Below are positions 43,369 to 50,845 of a stretch of 64,000 nt of DNA, piece after piece; position 1 is the first letter of the stretch; every line of letters starts with the position of its first letter. The notes under the pieces are model-generated. The model saw only the letters and a list, made by a program, of their open reading frames with translations. It was not told the DNA's origin and did not search any database. A program made the position numbers and the translations under genes. The DNA lies in the NCBI RefSeq assembly GCF_016900355.1, contig NZ_JACJKA010000003.1, positions 165,806-229,805 of the forward strand, given 5' to 3'. Source of the DNA: Bacteroides mediterraneensis (lineage in GTDB: Bacteria > Bacteroidota > Bacteroidia > Bacteroidales > Bacteroidaceae).

Positions 43369-43493
43369 ATCCTTTTTTAATTTATCTCCGTTACAGTGGG
43401 TGTAATGACTTCCCTCTGCAAAGGAATAATTAATAATTGGGTTACAAGCAGACATTTGAACGTCAATGAGCGACAAATCAAGGACTTACATCG

Positions 43494-43537
43494 AAAATCG
43501 TTACAGAAGATTTTCCCGATTTTCCTGTAACGATTTT
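43494..43537. repeat. 13-bp perfect inverted repeat with CGTTACAG cores upstream of the recombinase fragment
   Basis: AAAATCGTTACAG (43494-43506) and CTGTAACGATTTT (43525-43537) are exact inverted copies 18 bp apart. Further CCGTTAC motifs occur at 43388-43394, at 43538-43544 (reverse) and at 43092-43098, next to the fusion junction. The layout suggests recombinase arm or core sites, though an RNA hairpin is possible. The rest of the 43369-43670 gap shows only the tRNA terminator. Confidence 0.5.
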
Positions 43538-43596
43538 GTAACGGAACTTTGTCTGAAGTGGGCATTTAAATGTCTTTCGGTTGTCCACCGGATAAA

Positions 43597-43634
43597 TAGA
43601 AAAAGTCCCGTAAAACGTTGATTTTACGGGACTT
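43597..43634 (-). terminator. Terminator of tRNA-Ser
   Basis: Perfect 13-bp stem AAGTCCCGTAAAA/TTTTACGGGACTT with a six-base loop, followed on the minus strand by TTTTTC. Confidence 0.85.
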
Positions 43635-43669
43635 GTCTTAATTTGACTACCTAATGTCTTAGGTTTCAG

Positions 43670-43754
43670 CGGAGAGACAGGGATTCGAACCCCGGGTACC
43701 TCGCAGTACAACGGTTTTCAAGACCGCCGCAATCGACCACTCTGCCACCTCTCC
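43670..43754 (-). tRNA. tRNA-Ser (anticodon TGA)
   Basis: An 85-nt class II tRNA with a long variable arm. Acceptor GGAGAGG pairs with TCTCTCC, the anticodon loop is CTTGAAA with anticodon TGA, the T loop is TTCGAAT, and the discriminator is G. It is preceded by a TACCTTTG promoter and closed by its own terminator. It is the candidate attachment site for the element that left the recombinase fragment. Confidence 0.94.
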
Positions 43755-43795
43755 AAAACTCCGATTGAGAGTTGCTTTGTTTTTCAAAAGCGATG

Positions 43796-43803
43796 CAAAG
43801 GTA
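43796..43803 (-). promoter_or_regulatory. Predicted -7 box of tRNA-Ser
   Basis: TACCTTTG on the minus strand, 42 bp before the tRNA 5' end; divergent from the mutS2 promoter. Confidence 0.6.
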
Positions 43804-43864
43804 GGGATTATTTTGGAATCCACAAATATTTGCCGCCTTTTTTGATTATTTTTTTTCATTGTCG

Positions 43865-43872
43865 TACCTTTG
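43865..43872 (+). promoter_or_regulatory. Predicted -7 box of mutS2
   Basis: TACCTTTG; the transcript start near 43879 favours the ATG at 43900 over that at 43885. Confidence 0.6.
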
Positions 43873-43899
43873 CACCCCAGTAAAATGAACCTACAACCC

Positions 43900-46410
43900 A
43901 TGATATATCCGCATAATTTCGAACAAAAGATTGGATTCGACCAAATCCGACAATTGCTGAAAGCACGCTGTTTAAGTACCTTAGGAGAAGAACGCGTAGA
44001 CGAAATGGCCTTCTCGGACGACTATCAGGAAATCAACCGCCGACTGGAACAGGTGGTGGAGTTTGTACGAATCACCCAGGAAGAGGAGGATTTCCCTGCA
44101 CAATATTTCTTCGACGTACGCCCTTCGCTGAAACGTATCCGTGTGGAAGGCATGTACTTGGACGAACAGGAACTCTTCGACCTGCGCCGATCGTTAGAAA
44201 CCATCCGCGACATCGTGCGCTTTCTCCAGCAGACCGATGAAGACGAAGCAGATGATATGGCCACTTCCCCCTACCCGGCTCTGCATGAACTGGCAGGGGA
44301 TATCCTGACCTTTCCGCAACTGATTGCGCGCATTGACAGCATTCTCGACAAGTTCGGAAAAATAAAGGACAATGCCTCCACGGAACTGTTGCGCATCCGA
44401 CGGGAACTTGCATCTACCACCGGAAGCATCTCACGCAGTCTGAACAGTATCCTCCGGGCAGCCCAGTCGGAAGGATATGTCGACAAAGACGTCACCCCCA
44501 CCATGCGCGACGGCCGTCTAGTTATTCCGGTCGCTCCGGGTATGAAACGAAAAATCAAAGGTATCGTGCATGACGAGTCGGCCACCGGAAAAACGGTGTT
44601 CATCGAACCGGCAGAAGTGGTGGAAGCCAACAACCGCATCCGGGAACTGGAAGGAGAAGAACGACGGGAGATTATCCGTATCCTAACTGATTTCTCGGCG
44701 ACGGTCCGTCCGCAGATACCCGCCATCCTGCAATCTTACGAGTTTCTGGCTAAAATTGACTTTATCCGTGCCAAAGCGCTGTTCGGCATTGAGATAAAAG
44801 GCCTGAAACCCTCGTTTGAAAACCAGCAGATTGTCGACTGGTTCCAGGCAGTACATCCCCTGTTGCAAATGTCGCTGGCCAAACACGGTAAGAAAGTGGT
44901 TCCCTTGGACATCACCCTTACCCGCGAAAAACGCATCCTGCTGATTTCCGGTCCGAACGCCGGAGGCAAGTCCGTCTGCCTGAAAACCGTCGGACTGTTG
45001 CAATACATGCTCCAATGCGGCATGCTGGTGTCCATGCACGAGCGAAGCCATGCCGGCATCTTCAGCCACATCTTCATTGACATCGGCGACGAGCAGAGCA
45101 TCGAGGACGACCTGAGTACCTACTCTTCCCACCTGACCAACATGAAGGTGATGCTGAAATCGTGCAACGGCCAGAGCCTCATCCTGATTGATGAGTTCGG
45201 AGGAGGCACGGAGCCACAGATTGGCGGAGCCATTGCCGAAGCCGTCTTGAAGCGTTTCAACCTGAAAGGCACCTTTGGGGTCATCACCACCCACTACCAG
45301 AACCTGAAGCATTTTGCCGAAGACCATGAAGGCGTAGTGAACGGTGCCATGCTCTACGATCGTCACGAAATGCGTGCCCTCTTCCAGTTGCAGATTGGCA
45401 ATCCGGGAAGCTCGTTCGCTGTGGAAATTGCCCGGAAAATCGGACTTCCGGAAGAAGTGATTGCCGATGCTTCGGAAATTGTGGGAAGCGAATACATTCA
45501 GAGCGACAAGTATCTGCAAGATATCGTACGTGACAAACGTTACTGGGAAACCAAACGTCAGAACATCCGCAAGCGGGAAAAACAGATGGAAGACACCATT
45601 GCCCGCTACGAGAAAGAAATAGAAGAATTGGAGCGCAGCCGAAAAGAAATCCTGAAAAAAGCCAAGGAAGAAGCCGAACACCTGCTCCAGGAATCGAACG
45701 CCAAGATTGAAAATACCATCCGCACCATCAAAGAGGCACAGGCTGAGAAAGAGCGCACCCGCACTGCCCGCCAAGAGCTGACAGACTTCAAGGAGCAGGT
45801 GGAAAAACTCGACAAGGCGGCATTGGAAGAAAAAATTGCCCGCAAGATGGAGCAGCTCCGTGAAAAGCAGGAACGGAAAAAAGACAAGAAGGCCAAACAG
45901 CAGCAGAAGGCCTCCGAGCCTCAGCCCGTACCTAAAGTCCGTCCGATAGAAGCCGGCGACTATGTCCGCATCAAAGGACAAACCAGCGTGGGACAGGTGA
46001 TGGACATCAACGGAAAGAATGCCGTAGTCATGTTCGGCCTGATGAAAACCAACGTGAAAACCGAACGGCTGGAACGGACCGATGCTCCGAAAGCCGCTCC
46101 CCTTTCCAGCAAAACAACTTTCGTGAGCAGCGAGACGCAAGACCGGATGTACGAAAAGAAACTGAACTTCAAGCAGGATTTGGATGTCAGAGGAATGAGA
46201 GGCGATGAAGCCATCCAGGCCGTCACTTATTTCATTGACGATGCCATCTTAGTGGGAGTCAGCCGCGTACGCATCCTGCACGGTACCGGAAGCGGTATTC
46301 TGCGTACCCTCATCCGACAGTATCTGGCCACCGTCCCGGGAGTCGCTCATTTCCAGGACGAGCACGTACAATTCGGAGGGGCCGGCATCACCGTGGTCGA
46401 TTTAAAATAA
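43900..46410 (+). CDS. mutS2: MutS2 endonuclease/ATPase (Smr domain)
   Basis: An 836-residue MutS2. The MutS-like core lacks the mismatch-recognition domain. Walker A is ISGPNAGGKSVCLKTVG, Walker B is LILIDEFGGGTEPQIGG, and the nearby His-containing loop is GVITTHYQNLKHFA. A long coiled coil (residues about 530-680, Glu/Lys/Arg rich) precedes the KOW-like linker and the C-terminal Smr nuclease domain (LDVRGMRGDEAIQAV and ILHGTGSGILR). The family suppresses recombination or splits collided ribosomes. Alternative ATG at 43885. Confidence 0.95.
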   Translation: MIYPHNFEQKIGFDQIRQLLKARCLSTLGEERVDEMAFSDDYQEINRRLEQVVEFVRITQEEEDFPAQYFFDVRPSLKRIRVEGMYLDEQELFDLRRSLETIRDIVRFLQQTDEDEADDMATSPYPALHELAGDILTFPQLIARIDSILDKFGKIKDNASTELLRIRRELASTTGSISRSLNSILRAAQSEGYVDKDVTPTMRDGRLVIPVAPGMKRKIKGIVHDESATGKTVFIEPAEVVEANNRIRELEGEERREIIRILTDFSATVRPQIPAILQSYEFLAKIDFIRAKALFGIEIKGLKPSFENQQIVDWFQAVHPLLQMSLAKHGKKVVPLDITLTREKRILLISGPNAGGKSVCLKTVGLLQYMLQCGMLVSMHERSHAGIFSHIFIDIGDEQSIEDDLSTYSSHLTNMKVMLKSCNGQSLILIDEFGGGTEPQIGGAIAEAVLKRFNLKGTFGVITTHYQNLKHFAEDHEGVVNGAMLYDRHEMRALFQLQIGNPGSSFAVEIARKIGLPEEVIADASEIVGSEYIQSDKYLQDIVRDKRYWETKRQNIRKREKQMEDTIARYEKEIEELERSRKEILKKAKEEAEHLLQESNAKIENTIRTIKEAQAEKERTRTARQELTDFKEQVEKLDKAALEEKIARKMEQLREKQERKKDKKAKQQQKASEPQPVPKVRPIEAGDYVRIKGQTSVGQVMDINGKNAVVMFGLMKTNVKTERLERTDAPKAAPLSSKTTFVSSETQDRMYEKKLNFKQDLDVRGMRGDEAIQAVTYFIDDAILVGVSRVRILHGTGSGILRTLIRQYLATVPGVAHFQDEHVQFGGAGITVVDLK

Positions 46411-46459
46411 CCCGAAGGGATTTTACAAACAGATACGACAAGCATATACGATTATTGCG

Positions 46460-46467
46460 TATCTTTG
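46460..46467 (+). promoter_or_regulatory. Predicted -7 box of sdaA
   Basis: TATCTTTG, 24 bp before the ATG at 46492; it overlaps and rules out a TTG start at 46465. Confidence 0.55.
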
Positions 46468-46491
46468 CAGAAAACTCACACCTATTTTGAA

Positions 46492-47700
46492 ATGAAATCA
46501 ATCAGAGAACTATATCGCATCGGAACGGGCCCGTCCAGCAGTCACACCATGGGCCCCCGCAAGGCAGCTGAACAGTTCCTTGCACGCAATCCACAGGCTG
46601 CTTCTTTTGAAGTCACGCTGTACGGAAGTCTGGCAGCCACCGGACGCGGTCACATGACCGACGTGGCCATTCTGGACACCCTGCAACCTCACGCTCCCGT
46701 GGAAATCATCTGGAAGCCTCATGTATTCTTCCCTTTCCACCCCAACGGAATGACCTTCAAGGCCTTCGACGCCCAAAAGAAGAAACTGGACGAATGGACG
46801 GTGTTCAGCGTAGGAGGAGGCGCACTGGCGGAGGAAGGACACGACCGCACGGCTACCGACGACATCTACAGCATGAACACCATGAGCCAAATACTTTACT
46901 GGTGTGAACACACGGGCAGAAGTTACTGGGAATACGTGGAACAGTGCGAAGGAAAGGAAATTTGGGATTTTCTGGCCGAAGTATGGGAAACCATGAAGGC
47001 AGCTATCCATCGGGGACTGGATGCCGAAGGGGTATTGCCCGGTCCGCTGAACCTGCGCCGTAAAGCCTCTTCTTATTACATCCGGTCGAAAGGATACAAA
47101 GATTCTCTCCGTTCCCGGGGCCTGGTCTTTGCCTACGCCCTGGCGGTCAGCGAAGAGAATGCTTCGGGAGGAAAAATCGTGACGGCACCCACCTGCGGTG
47201 CCTGCGGAGTGGTTCCGGCGGTTCTGTATCACCTGCAAAAAAGCCGCGAATTCAGTGACGCACGTATCCTCCGGGCACTGGCCACTGCCGGCCTAGTAGG
47301 TAACATCGTGAAACACAACGCTTCTATTTCCGGTGCCGAAGCCGGATGTCAGGCCGAAGTGGGAGTAGCTTGTTCCATGGCTTCCGCCGCAGCCAGTCAG
47401 TTGTTTGGCGGCAGTCCGGCACAGATTGAATATGCGGCAGAAATGGGACTGGAACATCACCTGGGCATGACCTGCGACCCTGTGTGCGGACTGGTACAGA
47501 TTCCTTGCATCGAACGCAACGCGTATGCAGCCGCCCGCGCCCTTGATGCCAACATCTATTCCGCCTTTACCGACGGACACCATCGGGTATCGTTCGACAA
47601 GGTGGTCGAGGTCATGAAACAGACGGGACACGACCTTCCGTCTTTGTATAAAGAGACCAGCGAAGGAGGCCTTGCCAAAAACTATCAACCTATGGATTAA
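46492..47700 (+). CDS. sdaA: L-serine ammonia-lyase, iron-sulfur-dependent, single chain
   Basis: A 402-residue L-serine dehydratase that converts serine to pyruvate and ammonia. N-terminal beta domain motif IGTGPSSSHTMGPRKAAEQF is diagnostic. The C-terminal alpha domain has the cluster cysteines in APTCGACGVVPAVLYH, GMTCDPVCGLVQIPCIERNA and a SGAEAGCQAEVG loop. Alpha and beta domains are in one chain, as in Gram-negative enzymes. It has its own promoter and no ordinary terminator; array 3 begins 11 bp after its stop. Confidence 0.95.
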   Translation: MKSIRELYRIGTGPSSSHTMGPRKAAEQFLARNPQAASFEVTLYGSLAATGRGHMTDVAILDTLQPHAPVEIIWKPHVFFPFHPNGMTFKAFDAQKKKLDEWTVFSVGGGALAEEGHDRTATDDIYSMNTMSQILYWCEHTGRSYWEYVEQCEGKEIWDFLAEVWETMKAAIHRGLDAEGVLPGPLNLRRKASSYYIRSKGYKDSLRSRGLVFAYALAVSEENASGGKIVTAPTCGACGVVPAVLYHLQKSREFSDARILRALATAGLVGNIVKHNASISGAEAGCQAEVGVACSMASAAASQLFGGSPAQIEYAAEMGLEHHLGMTCDPVCGLVQIPCIERNAYAAARALDANIYSAFTDGHHRVSFDKVVEVMKQTGHDLPSLYKETSEGGLAKNYQPMD

Positions 47701-47710
47701 GGACTTAAGA

Positions 47711-47858
47711 AATCGCAAGGACGTTTCCCGAAAAACGCCTTTGCGTTTCATTTAAAACGCCTAAGCGTTTGGAGCAAAACGCACTTGCGTTTACGATAAA
47801 ACGTCCTTGCGTTTTGAACAAAACGTACTTACGTTTTAGACAAAACGCAAAGGCGTTT
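47711..47858. repeat. Palindromic 22-bp array 3 (seven units)
   Basis: Units start at 47711, 47733, 47755, 47777, 47799, 47821 and 47843, an exact 22-bp period over seven copies. Central tetramers are AAGG, CTTT, CTAA, ACTT, CCTT, ACTT and AAAG. Unit 6 (AAACGT-ACTT-ACGTTT) replaces the usual C-G arm pair by T-A on both sides, so the inverted-repeat character is kept. The array fills most of the space between sdaA and ogt. Confidence 0.92.
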
Positions 47859-47920
47859 TCTGCAAGTCCTCCAAACCTACCTTTTACCCGTTATTTATCC
47901 CCCTAAAAAGCCGTTTTTAC

Positions 47921-48427
47921 ATGACTTTCATCAGCCACTACGATTCTCCTCTCGGAGGCATCACCCTTGCTGCCACAAACGACAGACTCTGCGGACTTTG
48001 GTTTGACGGACAGAAATATTTCGGCAGCACCCTTCAGGGAGAAACTGAAGAAGCGGAAACTCCTGTCCTCTGTCAGACCCGACAGTGGCTCGACATTTAT
48101 TTTGCGGAAGGACAACCATACTTTTTCCCTTCCATGCAACTCGTAGGTACCCCTTTCCAGCAAACCGTCTGGAACATCTTGCGTAGCATCCCCTACGGAA
48201 AAACCCTGACCTACAAAGAAGTTGCCACTGAAACCGCCCGTCGGCTTGGACGCCCTCACATGGCTGCCCAGGCGGTAGGAAATGCCATCGGACACAACCC
48301 CATCAGTATCCTCATCCCCTGCCATCGGGTGGTAGGAACCAACGGCAGCCTGACCGGATATGCTGGAGGAACAGAACGCAAACTTGCCTTGCTGCAGATT
48401 GAACATATACCTTATTATATAAAGTGA
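47921..48427 (+). CDS. ogt: Methylated-DNA--protein-cysteine methyltransferase
   Basis: A 168-residue suicide alkyltransferase that removes O6-alkyl groups from guanine in DNA. The acceptor cysteine is in [21 protein letters not shown], and the helix-turn-helix is [20 protein letters not shown] with arginine-finger region. Usual single-domain length. The HAD phosphatase gene starts 4 bp after its stop, so they form an operon. No clear promoter is visible between array 3 and the ATG. Confidence 0.95.
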   Translation: MTFISHYDSPLGGITLAATNDRLCGLWFDGQKYFGSTLQGETEEAETPVLCQTRQWLDIYFAEGQPYFFPSMQLVGTPFQQTVWNILRSIPYGKTLTYKEVATETARRLGRPHMAAQAVGNAIGHNPISILIPCHRVVGTNGSLTGYAGGTERKLALLQIEHIPYYIK

Positions 48428-48431
48428 TTAC

Positions 48432-49070
48432 ATGAAACCCTATTCAGTTTATTTATTCGATTTTGACTATACCCTGGCCGACTCTTCCCGCGGCATCGTG
48501 ATGTGTTACCGTAACGTGCTCGAACGTCATGGATTTCACCAGGTGGACGACCACGCCATCAAACGCACCATCGGAAAAACGCTGGTCGACTCCTTTTCCA
48601 TCCTGAGCAGAGTGACAGATGCCAATACCCTCGAGACCTATCGGAAAGAATACGTGAAAGAAGCCGACCAGCACATGACGGCCAACACCCGGCTTTTCCC
48701 CGAGACGGAAGAGGTGCTACACGCACTGAAAGCCCGCGGTGCCCGCATCGGTATCATCTCTACCAAATACCGCTACCGCATCCTGGAACTGCTGGGGAAA
48801 AAATTTCCGGAAGGATTCATTGACATCATCATAGGAGGTGAAGACGTGAAAGAAGCCAAGCCCTCTCCCGAAGGACTGCTGCTGGCCATTTCTCGCTTGG
48901 GATGCCCCAAAGAGCAAGTACTCTATCTGGGCGACAGCACGGTGGATGCGGAAACAGCCCAAAATGCCGGAGTCGATTTTGCCGGCGTCCTGCACGGCAT
49001 GACCACCCGCGAGGAACTGGCTGTCTATCCACATGTAGACATTCTGCCCGATCTGACTCCCCTCAAATAA
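48432..49070 (+). CDS. HAD-family phosphatase (phosphoglycolate phosphatase-like)
   Basis: A 212-residue haloacid dehalogenase phosphatase, subfamily IA. Motif I is FDFDYTLADSSRGIV, motif II is GIISTKYRYR, motif III includes the Lys of EAKPSPEGLLLAI, and motif IV is VLYLGDSTVDAETA. The helical cap lies between residues 17 and 85. Gph-type enzymes hydrolyse 2-phosphoglycolate released during DNA repair, which fits the adjacent alkyltransferase, but the substrate is inferred. Followed by a clear terminator. Confidence 0.9.
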   Translation: MKPYSVYLFDFDYTLADSSRGIVMCYRNVLERHGFHQVDDHAIKRTIGKTLVDSFSILSRVTDANTLETYRKEYVKEADQHMTANTRLFPETEEVLHALKARGARIGIISTKYRYRILELLGKKFPEGFIDIIIGGEDVKEAKPSPEGLLLAISRLGCPKEQVLYLGDSTVDAETAQNAGVDFAGVLHGMTTREELAVYPHVDILPDLTPLK

Positions 49071-49097
49071 AAAAAACAGACTTATCAGTCTTTTTTT
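49071..49097 (+). terminator. Terminator after the ogt-phosphatase operon
   Basis: AGACT-TATC-AGTCT hairpin flanked by an A run and a seven-T run. Confidence 0.75.
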
Positions 49098-49131
49098 CAG
49101 ACAAATAGTTGGTTATGTAAATTTAAAACCG

Positions 49132-49139
49132 TAAATTTG
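49132..49139 (+). promoter_or_regulatory. Predicted promoter of rplU-rpmA
   Basis: -33 TTG at 49109-49111, 20 bp spacing, and -7 TAAATTTG. Confidence 0.65.
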
Positions 49140-49145
49140 CAGCCG

Positions 49146-49225
49146 ATTTTAGTCCGTGGAGGTAAAAAAGTAGCCGGAGAGAACGGTTCACCTTGCGGAG
49201 GAAACCCGTTTAATAATTATTTAAA
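49146..49225 (+). promoter_or_regulatory. Structured 5' leader of rplU, candidate r-protein autoregulatory element
   Basis: An 80-nt leader. TCCG (49153-49156) plus AGGT (49160-49163) can pair with ACCT (49190-49193) plus CGGA (49196-49199), enclosing a CCG/CGG hairpin. Ribosomal protein operons are commonly controlled by such leaders. I cannot match it to a named family with certainty. Confidence 0.4.
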
Positions 49226-49543
49226 ATGTACGTAATCGTAGAAATTAACGGTCAGCAGTTCAAAGCAGAAGAAGGCAAGAAACTGTTTGTTCAGCACATC
49301 CAGAACGCTGAAAACGGTGCAACTGTTGAATTTGACAAAGTCTTGTTGGTTGACAACAACGGTACTGTAACTGTAGGTGCTCCTACTGTAGACGGTGCAA
49401 AAGTGGTTTGCGAAGTAGCTTCTCACTTGGTAAAAGGTGACAAAGTATTGGTATTCCACAAAAAGAGAAGAAAAGGTTACAGAAAACTGAACGGTCATCG
49501 CCAGCAGTTTACTGAATTGACAATCAAACAAGTTATTGCTTAA
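49226..49543 (+). CDS. rplU: 50S ribosomal protein L21 (bL21)
   Basis: A 105-residue bL21, a small beta-barrel protein that binds 23S rRNA domain I and contacts L20. The start [20 protein letters not shown] and the C-terminal [20 protein letters not shown] are canonical. Gene order rplU-rpmA is conserved across bacteria; here they are 21 bp apart. Codon use looks strongly biased (GGT, GTT, AAC, CGC), as expected for a highly expressed gene. Confidence 0.98.
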   Translation: MYVIVEINGQQFKAEEGKKLFVQHIQNAENGATVEFDKVLLVDNNGTVTVGAPTVDGAKVVCEVASHLVKGDKVLVFHKKRRKGYRKLNGHRQQFTELTIKQVIA

Positions 49544-49564
49544 TCATTTAAAACGTAGAAGAAA

Positions 49565-49828
49565 ATGGCACATAAAAAAGGTGTAGGTAGTTCTAAGAAC
49601 GGCCGTGAGTCAGCTAGTAAGAGATTAGGCGTAAAGATATTCGGTGGTTCAGCTTGCAAAGCTGGTAACATCATTGTTCGTCAAAGAGGAACAGTTCACA
49701 ACCCGGGTGAAAACGTAGGTATGGGTAGTGACCACACTCTTTACGCATTGGTAGACGGTACTGTATGTTTCAAGAAAGGTCGCGAAGACAGAAGCTATGT
49801 TTCTGTAATTCCTTGCGCTGAAGCATAA
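49565..49828 (+). CDS. rpmA: 50S ribosomal protein L27 (bL27)
   Basis: An 87-residue bL27 whose N-terminal arm reaches the peptidyl-transferase centre. [20 protein letters not shown] is typical and shows no processed N-terminal extension of the Firmicutes kind. The family motif [17 protein letters not shown] follows. Ends the rplU operon with a strong terminator. Confidence 0.98.
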   Translation: MAHKKGVGSSKNGRESASKRLGVKIFGGSACKAGNIIVRQRGTVHNPGENVGMGSDHTLYALVDGTVCFKKGREDRSYVSVIPCAEA

Positions 49829-49849
49829 TCTACTGAAAAGGAAATTTTA

Positions 49850-49889
49850 AAAGAGACTTTTCCGCATTGCGGAAGAGTCTCTTTTTTTT
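49850..49889 (+). terminator. Terminator of rplU-rpmA
   Basis: 16-bp stem (49850-49865 with 49869-49884, one G-U) with a three-base loop and eight or more Ts. Confidence 0.88.
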
Positions 49890-49920
49890 GTATCTTCTTG
49901 CTTCCATCAAAGAACAAAAC

Positions 49921-49928
49921 TAACTTTG
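49921..49928 (+). promoter_or_regulatory. Predicted promoter of the beta-lactamase gene
   Basis: -33 TTG at 49898-49900, 20 bp spacing, and -7 TAACTTTG; this rules out starts upstream of 49955. Confidence 0.6.
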
Positions 49929-49954
49929 TGCAAACCAATCTTAACTATACAAAT

Positions 49955-50845
49955 ATGAAGACAAGCTACCTGATTCTTTTATTGCTCCTACTCCCAATCT
50001 ATTCACTGGCCGGCAATCGTCTCCAAGAACTACATTCAAATATTAATCATTTTATCGCACAGCAAAAGGCAAAAATAGGAGTGGCAATTATCGCAGACGG
50101 AAAAGACACCCTCACCATAGAAAACACTCACCACTATCCCCTGATGAGTGTGTTCAAATTACATCAGGCATTAGCCGTGGGAAATTATTGTGAGAAACAT
50201 CGAATATCCTTTGACACCCTGCTCACTGTAAGCAAAACAGACCTCAAACGTGATACATATAGCCCGCTAAGAGACCAATACCCAAACGGAGGGAAATTCT
50301 CACTCAAACAATTGATGCAATATACCCTTCATCTGAGTGACAACAATGCATGCGACATTTTATTCAAATTTATGGGAGGTCCAGATGTGACCGACCGTTA
50401 CATACGAAGTTTAGGTATCAAAGATTTCTCCATCCATCATACGGAAGAGGATATGCATCGCGACCTGAATCTTTGCTACCAGAACTGGAGTACGCCTCTC
50501 GCCACCGCAGAAGTTATTGAAACCTTACTCACCCGCTCCCTCTTCGACAAGGAACATCAGGAATTCATAAAAAAATCCCTTATCACCTGTCAGACCGGAA
50601 AAAGTAGAATAGTCCGACCCTTACAAGATAAAAATGTGACCGTAGGACACAAAACCGGTACCGGTGACTATAACAAATCGGGTCAACTCATTGCAATCAA
50701 TGATGCCGGATTTGTACTGTTTCCAGACGGACGTCGTTATACGTTGGTAGTATTCATCAAAAATTCCCAGGAAAATCCTGAGCATACCGAAGCAATCATC
50801 TCACACATTTCTGAAATGGTTTATCAAACCTTCTCCAAACCCTGA
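49955..50845 (+). CDS. Class A beta-lactamase, subclass A2 (CblA/CfxA-like)
   Basis: A 296-residue secreted serine beta-lactamase with signal peptide (residues 1-19). Active-site motifs are present: SVFK (Ser70-x-x-Lys73 equivalent) in HYPLMSVFKLHQAL, SDN in LHLSDNNACDILF, the omega-loop Glu probably in HTEEDMHRDLN, and KTG in VGHKTGTGDY. The layout, with RDTYSPLRDQYP and YQNWSTPLATAEV, matches Bacteroides enzymes that hydrolyse cephalosporins. The exact spectrum is not readable. It has its own promoter, and its last 22 bp overlap a convergent gene. No mobile element adjoins it, so it looks chromosomal. Confidence 0.93.
   Translation: MKTSYLILLLLLLPIYSLAGNRLQELHSNINHFIAQQKAKIGVAIIADGKDTLTIENTHHYPLMSVFKLHQALAVGNYCEKHRISFDTLLTVSKTDLKRDTYSPLRDQYPNGGKFSLKQLMQYTLHLSDNNACDILFKFMGGPDVTDRYIRSLGIKDFSIHHTEEDMHRDLNLCYQNWSTPLATAEVIETLLTRSLFDKEHQEFIKKSLITCQTGKSRIVRPLQDKNVTVGHKTGTGDYNKSGQLIAINDAGFVLFPDGRRYTLVVFIKNSQENPEHTEAIISHISEMVYQTFSKP

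Noticed and set aside
43369..43476. N-terminal 36 residues before the recombinase ATG in the SusC chimera
   Set aside because: They look like a translated leader (MSLIDVQMSACNP), whereas integrases of this type start at MSKSTFKILF.
44683..46140. 485-residue minus-strand frame inside mutS2
   Set aside because: Antisense shadow of a long gene rich in Glu/Lys codons; no motif, and mutS2 is certain.
46465..46491. Upstream start for sdaA
   Set aside because: It begins at a TTG inside the -7 box; the family N-terminus MKSIRELYRIGTG begins at 46492.
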